In this document: positions 11,376 to 21,709 of the stretch, piece by piece
Position numbering within the stretch: position 1 is the stretch's first letter
Layout: each line of letters starts with the position of its first letter
From: Bisporella sp. PMI_857
Taxonomy: Eukaryota > Ascomycota > Leotiomycetes > Helotiales > Helotiaceae
Reading direction: 5' to 3'
NCBI GenBank assembly: GCA_021307315.1
Contig: JAJSPD010000147.1
Span: forward strand, 1-54,894
DNA length: 54,894 nucleotides
Notes under the pieces: model-generated
Seen by the model: the letters and a program-made list of their open reading frames with translations, nothing else
Database searches by the model: none
What the model was told of the DNA's origin: nothing
Translations under genes and position numbers: made by a program

Positions 11376-11827
11376 GGTTGGTATTATCAGTTGGCCCACC
11401 TTCCTGTCTGGGACAGAACCATTCTCTTCCGTAGGGGCCCGGGAAGAAAGCATAGTAAGTAGACAAGCAGTGCTAGGAGTAGGTGTAACAACACGAAAAA
11501 TAAGTAGAGCAAAAGACTGTAGGGAAAGGAGAATCGGGAAAGGAGAATCGAACAGTTTAACAAAGAAAACCCTGGCACTTAGAATAAATACTAACCTCCG
11601 TAACCAATCTCGTCTGGAGTACCTGGACGTTGCGAAGGGCTTGGACGAAGCTGGCACAGAGTAGAAACGCGGAGTATAAAAAGAAAGCAACACACGTGAT
11701 CACAGAACAGAAAAATCACACGGATATTACGTTATCCGGGTTCGGGCGAATTTTAATCCGGAAGTCCTGCACCCTCTCTCTCTTCGAAGAACCTTCTCTC
11801 TGAGCTTATCAGCTCATTTCGAAGGCA
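11376..11827 (-). mobile_element. Helitron-2, 5' end fragment
   Basis: On the minus strand this begins at 11827 with TGCCTTCGAAATGA, the same terminus as Helitron-1, and the match runs for about 75 bp. A short frame starts on the minus strand near 11450 (MLSSRAPTEENG...) and is cut by the copia-1 3' LTR. The flanking DNA at 11828 starts with T after the element end, as expected for an A/T insertion. The rest of this Helitron should lie left of the window, beyond copia-1. Confidence 0.55.
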
Positions 11828-11932
11828 TATAGCTAGCTACCAGCCTCCTCATAGAGGAGGCAATCAGAATATACAGCAGTCTACAGTACCTTTTGTTTTT
11901 GATTCAATCGTGATATCACCCCCGGAGAAACC
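11828..11932 (+). repeat. Dispersed repeat, copy A
   Basis: About 105 bp that recur inverted at 46659-46764. The shared part has a hairpin-like core (CCTCCTCATAGAGGAGG). It also carries a shared reading frame (S-Y-Q-P-P-H-R-G-G..., ending near P-P-E-K-P), which in this copy stays open to about 12032. Identity unknown; a fragment of a mobile element or a gene is possible. Confidence 0.6.
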
Positions 11933-12032
11933 AACACCACACCTGTCAACTTCTTCGTCCACTTCTCCAACTGCAGCCGCTGACTCCCTCGTAAGTGAAC
12001 GGCACCGGACAGAGATTCCCTTTCGGAATTGG

Positions 12033-12654
12033 TGATGGTGTAGCGAGTTTTATAAAGCCGAACACTTAAAGAAGGGCTCGATTGCTTGGACATGGATGGC
12101 GCGTAGGGGAGATTTATGGATTTAATAATTGGGCGAGGACTCGAGGGCTTATAGAAGAGTTAGTCAAGCGTCAATATGCGTTACTTTGCCTTAGGATGCA
12201 GATTAATGGCTACCCTAACCTGAAGATGCGGACTAGCTCGAGAAGGTATAATGTCACACATTACGGAAATACGGGTTTACTCCCTCGTCAGTCCAAACAC
12301 CTGATGGTCTTTGCGGACATATATCGTTCGCGTACCAGAGTCGGCTACCTAGATAGGGGAGCCAGAACTGGTGTCGGGTAGTTCCTCGTTTGGCATCCCG
12401 TTTTAGAACCAGTTCCGCACCATCTCGTTTTACACAGCCACAAACCTATTTTAAGAAATTAAAGTAAGAATGTATTTATGTTTTTCTATGACACTCGCCT
12501 TTCAATCAAATACAAAAAGAAGTTTCCTCCAGCTGATTGGGGGCATTTCATCACACCTACACAAACCTTCCATCTTCGCGCGTGTCAAATCTGTTCATTA
12601 AGCTCACCCCGACCCAGCCTCACCTGATATATATATATATATATATATTTCAGA
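12033..12654. other. No gene seen; TA run
   Basis: Reading frames here are short and have no recognisable content. A pure TA dinucleotide run lies near 12629-12650, just upstream of the secreted-protein gene, and may include its TATA region. Confidence 0.4.
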
Positions 12655-13197
12655 ATGAAATACTCAACCACTGCCGCCATGTGGTTCTTACTCGGTTCCA
12701 AAATCGCCCACTGTGGCCCGATAATTTCCCGACAAGGTAATCTCCCGACGCTCCAGAACATCGCAGACGCTCAGAACCAATGGGCGTCAGACACCAGCAA
12801 AGTTTCGCAATTTCTTTCAGTCGCGGAGTCGCTCAACTCAAGAGACCTGGTTTCTCAAGCAGCAATTGCACTTGCAAATGAGAAGGATGAATTATGCCAT
12901 AAGGCTGTCCTCGATAACCAGTTTATATTCGTCTCCAACCCCGATACAAATGTCCAGCACGCAAATAATGAGCTTGTCGATCAGGGCACATTCCTGGCTG
13001 TTGTCAATGGATTACAGGCTTTGGTAGATAACGGTGCACACATGTTGCCAAGTGACGTTTCCGCCGCTATTAAGTCTATTAACATGGGTAGATGTTCACT
13101 CGTCCTTCCTTCGATTGATACCTACTTCCAAGCATCTGGAAATCTTCTCAATAACGGCGTCACTCTCTTCGCCAATAGGCCTAATAACTGCCCATAA
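12655..13197 (+). CDS. Small secreted protein, 180 aa
   Basis: Starts MKYSTTAAMWFLLG, a short basic end then a hydrophobic stretch typical of a signal peptide; cleavage is probably near residue 20-25. The mature part is mostly helical in look, with few Cys (HCG, LCHK, RCSL, NNCP) and ends ANRPNNCP. The pattern (short Asp/Ser-rich repeats, conserved C-terminal ANRPN..C) resembles a widespread unnamed family of ascomycete secreted proteins; this is from memory and without a search. No intron is needed. It acts outside the cell; its function is unknown. It lies 398 bp left of the outer TIR, so outside that element. Confidence 0.75.
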   Translation: MKYSTTAAMWFLLGSKIAHCGPIISRQGNLPTLQNIADAQNQWASDTSKVSQFLSVAESLNSRDLVSQAAIALANEKDELCHKAVLDNQFIFVSNPDTNVQHANNELVDQGTFLAVVNGLQALVDNGAHMLPSDVSAAIKSINMGRCSLVLPSIDTYFQASGNLLNNGVTLFANRPNNCP

Positions 13198-13594
13198 TAA
13201 GCGTGGCATCCAAGCGGGATTGTGGCCCATCAGGGGTTGGTATCTTACAACGAAAATTGAGGCAGAGGCAAAAACAGCGGCCAAAAACGGACAAGGACTA
13301 CAACAAATTGTAATAAGTTAACGACAGGTTATTTTAGAAACAGCATTTATAAAAAAAACTTAAACCACAAGTTAAACCGTTGGTATTACTCTCTGTGATA
13401 CCTTCTTCGTATTGATGACTTGCAATAGCTTAAGTCGGTTACCCACGGGGCACGTAGCACCGCGATCTCAGCGCAGTGCCATATATGCTCGTTGTAGGTG
13501 GTTGACTTGTTCTTGATTGTTCTAAGTTACATCTTACGAGCGAGAACTTAAATACATTCAGGTGGTGGCCTGTGCGTCATGGGACGTTCACATA
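13198..13594. other. Intergenic, nothing recognised
   Basis: No frame or repeat that I can name. It ends at TA (13593-13594), which flanks the outer TIR. Confidence 0.4.
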
Positions 13595-13638
13595 ACGTCT
13601 GTCCGTGCGTGCCGAAAAAACCGGTGTGCCGAAAAAAA
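13595..13638 (+). repeat. Left TIR of outer element
   Basis: Begins ACGTCTGTCCGTGCGTGCCG and contains two copies of GTGCCGAAAAAA with CCGGT between them. Flanked by TA. The internal direct repeat could be a transposase-binding pair. Confidence 0.7.
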
Positions 13639-14090
13639 TTTCAGTTTGAAAGATCTTAAAACTTAACCCTATGAATTTATAAAGTTATAATTTACTAAGA
13701 TCATTCTTTAGCTATTTATCTATAAGTCTTGAATTGCAATTAGAAAAATATTTTATTTTGACTATATTATTGATCATTCTATTCAGAGTATCCAAACTTG
13801 TTATTGCTATTACCCCTTGTTTCATTATGATTATTAACCTTTATTTGAAATTCGGGACTATAATATAGAGCTTCTTTTATGGTTAAATATAGCCCCAAAG
13901 TTTAAAGATATAAAGTTCAAGAATATCTATCTGCCGGATTTATCCGGACAAAGGTGGGAGATAGACCAAACACTGCATTATAATAAGCGAGCTAGGATTT
14001 ATCGTCCTGACTTAATACTGTATTCAGAGCGACACAGTCGTATTTTGGTATTTGCACGTGAATTGTGGCGTCATGTGGCGTTCTTCTAGA
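13595..14090 (+). repeat. L-end, 5' noncoding end of pogo-like element
   Basis: About 500 AT-rich bases that match 40703-41210 along their whole length, with many substitutions. Shared landmarks are the TIR, GCTATTACCCCTTG, CTGCCGGATTTATCCGGACA and a final GTGGCGTTCTT. The match ends about 100 bp before the transposase start. Confidence 0.75.
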
Positions 14091-14706
14091 AGTCTCCACC
14101 GGCCATGTGTCCTGTCCCAGTTGCCACTCCAGTTGCCACTCCCACTTTCCCATCTCTACCTCCGTATGTAAGGTACGGAGGTATGTGCCTATGAGCGACC
14201 GTGCCAGTAAAGCCCTGGCAGAGCTCTCCCTGCCAGGAGAGCCTCAAACATATGATGCTACATCGAAACGTAGTGGAGTCCCCCTTACTACCCTCTATCA
14301 TCGCCGTCGTGGGCGACAATCGAAGGAAGCAAAGGCTCAAAGCCAACAGTATCTCACTCCACCGGAGGAGAAAGCCCTCGCAAAGTATTTGAAACTGATG
14401 GCTGACCTCGGGAACCACGTACGAATCAAGTGTCTACCGTCTCTCGCCTTTTGTATCGCCCGTCAACGTTTGACAAAGAAAGCGGCCAAGCCTCCGAATA
14501 AGAACTGGGCTCAAGCTTTCCAAAAGCGTCATCCAATTCTCAAATCACGACGAATAAGGGCGATGGCATGGGAACGCCACGAAAATAACATTTATGATAA
14601 GATAATACATTGGTTTGAGGTAATTGGAAAGTTACTAGAAGATCCGGCCATCCTTCCTGAAAACGTCTATAATATGGATGAGACAGGAGTTATGTTGTCT
14701 ATGCTT

Positions 14707-14883
14707 AGTTGGAACCCTGAAGTGAGAACAAGTGTGATGATATTCTACTATCTATGGAGATATACGACTACTTATAGTTGTAGTAGCACCATAGTGCTAT
14801 CGACTGCCTACTAGGCAGTCTCCCAAGTACTCACCTGCCTACCAGGCAGGTGACACAGTATCACGTGATCATGGGATTCAACT
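14707..14883 (-). repeat. Copia-Zn 3' LTR (177 bp)
   Basis: One difference from 21039-21215. It contains two short perfect palindromes, GACTGCCTACTAGGCAGTC and the similar CACCTGCCTACC/GGCAGGTG pair. Confidence 0.95.
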
Positions 14884-14925
14884 CTCCCCCTGTGGCACGG
14901 GCCGAAGGGCCGTGCCACTCAAAGG
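14884..14925 (-). other. Polypurine tract and hairpin of copia-Zn
   Basis: On the minus strand the run AGGGGGAG directly precedes the 3' LTR. Next to it is a strong hairpin with arms GTGGCACGG and CCGTGCCAC. It lies at the end of the internal region, just after the coding frame. Confidence 0.6.
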
Positions 14926-15002
14926 ATCCCATGTCCTTTTCGTCTTTGAGCCTTGATCAGAGGACTATTTTCGTCCTCCCGGTATATTTGCTTGTTTGGG
15001 GG

Positions 15003-18000
15003 TCACTTGCTTTCCTCCTTTTGGTCAACATTCGTTGTGGCAGTCATGATACAATCTTGCTTCCCAGCGTCTCCCCCTGACGAAAGGTTCAGTCGATTCA
15101 CTAAATCCTCGTGTGTGGGCCTTGGTAAGGCTTTGGTCAACACATCAGCCAGATTATCCCTCGTTGCGACACGTTGGGTGTTGATGACTCCTTCATCTAC
15201 CTTTTCGCGAATGAAATGGTGTTTGACATCAATATGTTTTGATCTGCTGTGAAATTCTGGATTTCTGGTAAGCTTCAATGCTGAGTTGTTGTCTATATAT
15301 AGTGGGACCGTATCGATATGGACTCGTGGAATACGAAGATCGTTTATAAAGTTACGAATCCACACGGCTTCTTTTGCGGCCTCTGCACTTGCAATGTACT
15401 CTGCATCCATAGTTGATGTAGCTACCGTTTTTTGTCTCTGAGATGACCAGGAGACAGGTCCTCCAGCAAGTGTAAACACCCACCCAGTTGATGACCTACG
15501 CGAGTCTTCGCAGCCAGCGAAATCGCTGTCCACAAATCCTTTCAGTTGAAGGCCGTGTTTTCCTGAATAGACAATTCCCTTCCCTGGATCGTTTTTGAGA
15601 TATGCAAAGATGCGATCCACAGCATCCATGTGTGTCTGATTCGGGTTGGACGCGTATCGAGCGACATATCCCGTGGCAAAGGCAATATCGGGTCTTGTCT
15701 GATTACTGGCAAAGTTGAGTGATCCGACTTTTGACTGATATTTCGTGCGAAATTTGGGATGAGCGATGTAGTCATCCGGCTTAGCAAGCTTAATATCTTT
15801 ATCAAGAGGCGTTTTGACTGATGCTGCTTGAATGAAACCATACTTAGCAACAATCTGGTCAATGTATTGTTTTTGATGGATGCGAATTTCTCCAGGTTTC
15901 TGCTCTACGTGCATTCCTAGGTACCAAGAGCACTCCCCATCATCAGTCATGGGGAATGTTTGTGAAATTTGATTCTTAAAGTCAAGAATTGCCTGGATAT
16001 CCTTGCCCATGACATTAATGTCGTCCATATGGACTTCGAGTATGAGTCCGGTGCTGTCGTTGATAAAAACACATGGATCATAGGCTGACATACGCCATCC
16101 CCAGCTGATAAGAGTGTTCCGTAGTTTTTGATACCATGCTCGAGGTGATTGCTTCAATCCGTAAAGAGCTTTGATCAGCATCATACAGAATCCCCGAGGT
16201 AATTTGATGTCCTTTGGGGCCTTCATATAGACCGGCTTGTCGAGATCACTGTTCAGGAAGGCAGTTTTGACATCTCCTTGATGGATAAACCAAGAAAGAG
16301 TGGCTGCCAATGCCAGCAATATGCGGGTTGAGGCAGGTTTAACAACGGAAGCAAACGTTTCATCATAGTCGATGCCCTCTTCCTGTTGGAATCCTCTGGC
16401 AACCAATCGTGCTTTGTATTTCGTTATCTGGCCATCTGGTCCGTACTTGTCGGTGGTTACCCATCTTGAGGTGACTGGCTTAACTCCTTCAGGGAGTGGA
16501 ACGACATCCCAAGTGCCCTTCTCGCTGTGAGACTTCAGTTCTTCATTTTTTGCTTCATGGTATTTTGGATCACTAGTACTGCCTGGCTTCAGTTTAAGGG
16601 GTGGTTGGCTGCGTTCTCCATACGCAGATAAGCCAAATCTGAACCGCTTGAGACTGCTCTCAGGCCCCTGATGTTTGACATTGGTCTCGTCTTCATCACT
16701 CTCATCGTTAAAAGCTCTTCCCTCTTGAATTTGACCGTTGACCTTGTTCTTCGATGGCAGGGCATCTCTCATTGTCCTAAGTTCTTTTGAAACCTTACGC
16801 TTTTGCCGACCGGTGTATTCCTCATAATCTTCCCGGAGGTTCTGCTCGCCTGAAGTGCTTAACTGAAATGGCCGTACTGCCCATGATTCGTATGTCCCGT
16901 CAGATCGTCGATAATTACAAGTAGCAACCGTCTCCTTTTCTTGTACCTTGACACATGTGTAGCAAGGTTGTTCCTTATCGCAGTTTAGCTTCTGTCGTTG
17001 GCAGCGTATGCATTCCTCATCGGACGATTCTCCCTCCTGTAAAGGGCCCACGGAAGAAAACCCTTTTGGGAATGGCGCGTCTGGGACCTGATATGACTTG
17101 AACATCAGACCGTTTTGGGTATCGTATGTGCATGTTGACTTTCGATGGATACATCCCTTGCAGGGCTGTCCACGGTCACAACCCTGTCCACCCTTGAGTC
17201 TGCACTTGTTACACGCAGGTAGTTCCTCCATCCCTTGGGGTCGACAAGATATACGTTGTCGTATGGTGTTGCATTTATTGCATGGGTGCCGTCCATCACA
17301 TGCCTTATTTTGCCGCATACATCGATAGCATTTCTGGTCCCAAGGGACTGGGGTGAATCCAAGTTTTTCTCGTCTTGCCTGTTTCTTTGCTTCATTTCTT
17401 TCTTGTTGAGCAGTCGACTTCTTTGCCCCATCTAAATTCCAATTACATCGTGTGTTGTCTTTCTTGCATGTTTCGCACTGGGAACCGATTGGACCAACGA
17501 GGTAGCACGTGTGAACAGTCTGGAAGCATCTCCTACAAGGTGGGTCTTGTATTGAGCCTCCAATGGCCTTCCGGCTGTCACGATTCTCAGGGAGCACCAA
17601 TCGCTTAGTATCCTTGGATTGCAACTTGCAAGTGGCTTTCATCTTCCGGCACGTCGAACAAGGCATTCCATTCCGGGTAGAGTCGCACCTTCGACCATTT
17701 TTGAAGCAACTATCGCATTTATCATTATCGGGTAAGTAATTCTTCATCTCGATTTTCCCGTGCTTTGCGACAAAGTCCCAGTACCTCTGTGAAACTTTCC
17801 CATCTTCTGAGTAGTACCAGGAGTCGTCGTTAGCGTCTGATGCTTCTGACGATGCGTCGCTCTGGTCAACATCACCTTGACTCTGAGTAGCCCGACGACT
17901 CCTTTTTGGGGCTAACACTGTGTCGTCGGTATTCTTACGCTTGGCCAAGCCAGCGTGTCTAAGTCGGTCAAAGTATTTGGATGTAACTACAGGTCCTGTT

Positions 18001-20968
18001 GCTTCGACGTCGCTGTCATCTCCTTCTTCTTCAGTGTTGTAGACCTCAAACTCCGAATTAAGTTGATATGCCCGCTGGATGCCACGTTCTTCACGTATCC
18101 CTGTGGTGGAGTGTTCAGACTCTGAATCTGACAAAGATATTGTCTTTTCTGGGAGGAAATGAATGTTACCATCGTTATGTTTATGGTTAGATGTTCCATC
18201 CCCGTCTCCTGAGGAGAGATGATCTGAGACTTCACCATTCAAAGTTGGAATCCTGTCTTCCAGGCAAGGCGCGTCATGAGGATCATCAAGCCCCTCACCA
18301 TCTTCAACTCTGGCAACACCAATTCGATAGACCTTGTGCTTTTCAGGGGAGTAGATGCGGTACATCGCCTCACTTTCACATCCGACAAAGTATCCCAACC
18401 AGCCGCGAGGGCTATGTAGCTTGGTCATCTCAGCCGTGAGTCTGAACTCTGGTGGGTATGTGACATATGCTCTGCTGCCCCATATGCGTTCTCGCGAAAG
18501 AGTGGGTTTGTCACCCTTTAAGGCTTCGTATGGAGTCTTCGCGTCTTTCTTTCGTAGCGCTCGTGCTGGGGTTCGGTTTTTCAGCCAGACGGCATGTTGT
18601 ACAGCTTCCGGCCAGAGGTTCTCTGGAATACTGGAGACACGCAAAAGCTCAGTACCCTTCTCTGAAATGATTTTTGATACTTGTCCAGATATTGACATTT
18701 CTTGTACCATAGGTGCAGTTCGTTCTCTAATTGCACGGTTGGCTCTTTCAGCGACTCCATTCTGATAGTGAGCATATGGCTCGATGGGCTCTCGAGAAAT
18801 AGAGTGAGAGTCGCACCACTTGCCGACCGGCCCGTTCTCGAATTCGTTATCCAGACGACAGCGCCGAATGATAATGTTATAGGTTTTTTGGATGATTTTG
18901 ACCAGGGATTTAAAAACTTCGAGGAGCTGGTATTTGCGGTCAAATTGCGCACTCCACGTATATCGAGTACAGTCATCAGTAATAAACAGGAAATATTTCG
19001 TGCCATCGAATCCTTCAATTGGATAGGGTCCCCAAACGTCGACATGTACCATCTCTCCTGGCTCTTGCGCATGGCGCTTGGCTGGGTCTCGTGGGATCTT
19101 GACTAAAGCCCGTGTGACCGCGCACACTGGACATACCGCCTTCAGTTTAGCCCTGATCTGTGCTGCTGTGATACCCATTCCCGTAGAGGAACCAAGAAGA
19201 TTCAACATATTTTGGAAGCCGAGATGGCCTAGTCGACGATGCCATTTCCACACGGGATCGTCAAAGTTCACAGTGGCCGCAACGACCTCTCCTGTCTCAA
19301 AAGGACTAAGCGCTTTTTTAGCGTCGAGGTGGTATAAGCCATTCTCGAAAATGGCATGCCCAATCTTATTTCCTTGATCATTTATCCATGTCATATACTG
19401 ATCATTGTAGACGCCGGTCAGTTTCGCTCTCTGAGCAAACATTCCACCCGAAAATAAATTACACTTCCCTTGAGGGGCATAGGCGACTTCTGAGAGTGAC
19501 ACTTTCACTGGGAAGCCATCAGGATTCCTGAGAATAACTTGGACTACCCCTCCCCCTTTAACTTCAAGGTTGGTAGATCCGTTAGCAGTACTGATATCTA
19601 TTGAGCAGTCGTTGAATGGACGGAATGTCTCCTTTTTAAACCACTTTGTATTATTGACAATATGCATGTTTGCTCCAGTGTCTGCCAGCCATGTGTCTGG
19701 CGTACAAGATGTGCCAACCAAGAAAGCTCCCAAGGTTTTCTTCGCAAGTCCCGATTCTTTTAGCCTTGAAACACCTGTACCAGCTCCCCCCGATCCCTGC
19801 ACCTTTCTGCGAGCCCCAACACTACGCATCTGTAGCGAGGTGTCAGCGGCGTTCACATGGAGTGCAGGAGAGGTAATTGTACTTAGTTCATCGGCACTGG
19901 AGTAGGCATCTCGAAATGTTGTGAAGTCGGTTTCCGTATTGCTAGCCATAGCTTCAGTGGCTCTGCTTTTGTTGTTGGAGGAAAGTCTGTCTTTGAGAGA
20001 GCGCGGGGCTTTTGATGGGTCTTTTGTCCAGCAAGTTTCTTCAGTATGACCAGTCTTGCCGCAACTAGGATAAGTGCATTTCAAGCGGCTCCTATCCTCA
20101 TGCTTTGATCTCCTGCTGCCGTTGTAGCCAGAACCACCATTGCGAATGGCACTATAGTTGCTTGCTTCCTTCTTTGCCTTATCTCTGACCTTTTGTTCTT
20201 CCTTCACGCGAGTAATTTTGACTTCTTCAACATGGAGGCGTTCGTAGAGGTACTCCATGTCAGGAGGATCATCAGGTTTGGTCGAACGGATCCAATCATA
20301 CTTCTCTTTGAAGTCACGGAAATTTGGTGGAAGACCATGAAGAAGAGCGGTAGCAAGCATGTCATAGTCATTTCATATTTAACAGCCGTAAGGTCGGCTT
20401 TGAGTTGTCGTAGTTTATTTGTGTACTCCGTCATGGATGAGTGGTCATCGAGCTTGAGTTTGTTGAGCTGAGTTAACAAGCTATCGCGGGCGCGCTCATT
20501 GGTAACGGAGTACCGTTTTTTGATGAAGTCGTAGGCCTCCTTGGCATTTGTGCAGTCTTCGATCTCAATCTTGATGCCGTCACAAACCGAGGCGTCAAGT
20601 AGCCTCCCTGCGAGCTTCATCTTCTCCTTGGCATTTTTGTACTCGTTGGAATCAATCTGCCATCGCAGAGTATTATTTGACATCAAAGCCAAGGGATCAT
20701 CCACGTCGTCATTGTCGTCAGTAGAAGGAGTAAGGGTCTGAGTGTGAGCCGACATGGCTCGAGTGAGACGACGTGACTCGGCCACGACGGGCCTCGCGAG
20801 GTAGTCTTCTTTCTTAGGTTTAGAAGGTACGACTTCCTCGCCTGTGAGATATTCGAGTATATCATTTGCTTTGGCCGCGCGCTCAAACTCACGTTTCCAA
20901 CTAACAAAGTTGGTCTTGCCTTTGAGCTTGCGGTCTTCCTTGACCTCGTCCAACTTGGAGTCGATCAT
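15003..20968 (-). pseudogene. Copia-Zn Gag-Pol with one frameshift in gag
   Basis: The Gag start is at 20968. The frame shifts by one lost base near 20365/20366, and then a frame of 1785 codons runs to 15003. Seen in order: Gag (UBN2-like), CCHC knuckle CTYPSCGKTGHTEETC, protease WLADTGANMH, integrase HVDVWGP and RLDNEFE, then the five Cys clusters, then reverse transcriptase YDETFASV and HMDDINVMG, and RNase H FVDSDFAGCED with HIDVKHHFIRE. The shift lies inside Gag, not at a Gag/Pol border, and no slippery context is evident. I take it as a mutation; a sequencing error is possible. All else looks functional. Confidence 0.9.
16915..17725 (-). other. Five tandem Zn2Cys6-like clusters within copia-Zn Pol
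   Basis: Between integrase and reverse transcriptase (about residues 879-1148 of the long frame) lie five six-Cys groups. Spacing of the first is C-x2-C-x6-C-x8-C-x2-C-x6-C, the second x2,x6,x9,x2,x6, the third x2,x6,x5,x2,x8, the fourth x2,x7,x5,x2,x6, the fifth x2,x6,x5,x2,x10. Phrases such as CDRGQPCKGC and CDKEQPCYTC are close to the fungal binuclear-cluster DNA-binding motif. Copia elements normally lack such a module. Confidence 0.85.
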
Positions 20969-21027
20969 GTCTGGGGTCTGGGTCTGTGATCACTGATCAC
21001 TCATTCCAATTCAAAGTATAAAAGAGA

Positions 21028-21038
21028 GGCTCATAACC
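21028..21038 (-). other. Primer-binding site of copia-Zn
   Basis: The minus strand reads GGTTATGAGCC directly after the 5' LTR. It is complementary to the anticodon arm of initiator tRNA-Met, as in the other two copia elements here. Confidence 0.85.
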
Positions 21039-21215
21039 AGTTGGAACCCTGAAGTGAGAACAAGTGTGATGATATTCTACTATCTATGGAGATATACGAC
21101 TACTTATAGTTGTAGTAGCACCATAGTGCTATCGACTGCCTACTAGGCAGTCTCCCAAGTACTCACCTGCCTACCAGGCAGGTGACACAGTATCACGTGA
21201 TCGTGGGATTCAACT
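21039..21215 (-). repeat. Copia-Zn 5' LTR (177 bp)
   Basis: Same length as 14707-14883 and differs from it near the right end (CGTGATCGTGGG against CGTGATCATGGG). Followed by the target duplication TGCTT. Confidence 0.95.
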
Positions 21216-21532
21216 TGCTTGGCTCTGTTAAGGTCCTTATGGATAAAGATGATCCACGAGATTATAGAGGTGCAGTCGTTAAGCGCACAACAGTTACTGC
21301 CATTGAGTGTATTAGTGCAAACGGTAGGTTTTTATTACCTATGATAATCTGGCCAGCTACTACTCATCGAAGTAATTGGACTACATTCCCTACCCCTGGA
21401 TGGCACTATGCAATCTCTGACTCGGGATATACCGACTCTAAGATCAGCTTGGAGTGGCTCAAGCGTGTATTTGATCCTCAAACTAGAGAACAGGCTGATC
21501 AGAAGCCGCGGGTACTGATCTGTGATGGCTTC

Positions 21533-21709
21533 AGTTGGAACCCTGAAGTGAGAACAAGTGTGATGATTATCTACTATCTATGGAGATATACGACTACTTA
21601 TAGTTGTAGTAGCACCATGGTGCTATCGACTGCCTACTAGGCAGTCTCCCTAGTACTCACCTGCCTACCAGGCAGGTGACACAGTGGCACGTGATCATGG
21701 GATTCAACT
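21533..21709 (-). repeat. Solo LTR of the copia-Zn family
   Basis: A 177-bp copy with about six differences from the other two, flanked by the duplication GCTTC (21528-21532 and 21710-21714). It cuts the transposase within CDGFGTH. It is the remnant of a separate insertion that lost its body by LTR recombination. Confidence 0.95.

Larger units (their letters stand above)
14707..21215 (-). mobile_element. Ty1/copia element with zinc-cluster array (copia-Zn)
   Basis: A full element on the minus strand, with 177-bp LTRs at 14707-14883 and 21039-21215 that differ at one position by eye. It is flanked by the 5-bp duplication TGCTT (14702-14706 and 21216-21220). The LTR ends are AGTTG..CAACT rather than TG..CA. 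It interrupts the pogo-like transposase between the MDETGV motif and the following VKVL block. Confidence 0.95.

Noticed and set aside
11760..11827. Part of a longer, chimeric copia LTR
   Set aside because: The same 75-bp stretch ends at 6420 and at 11827 next to unrelated DNA and begins the Helitron gene leader; a Helitron 5' end explains both.
12082..12381. Possible 99-codon gene
   Set aside because: No recognisable content, no signal, odd composition; overlaps AT-rich intergenic DNA.
20360..20370. Programmed frameshift between gag and pol in copia-Zn
   Set aside because: The shift falls within Gag, upstream of the CCHC knuckle, and no slippery site or structure is evident; a one-base loss explains it.
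14707..21709. Reading the three similar frames ending ...VLSTAY as tandem gene copies
   Set aside because: They are the same 177-bp LTR read three times, each with 5-bp target duplications at the element borders.
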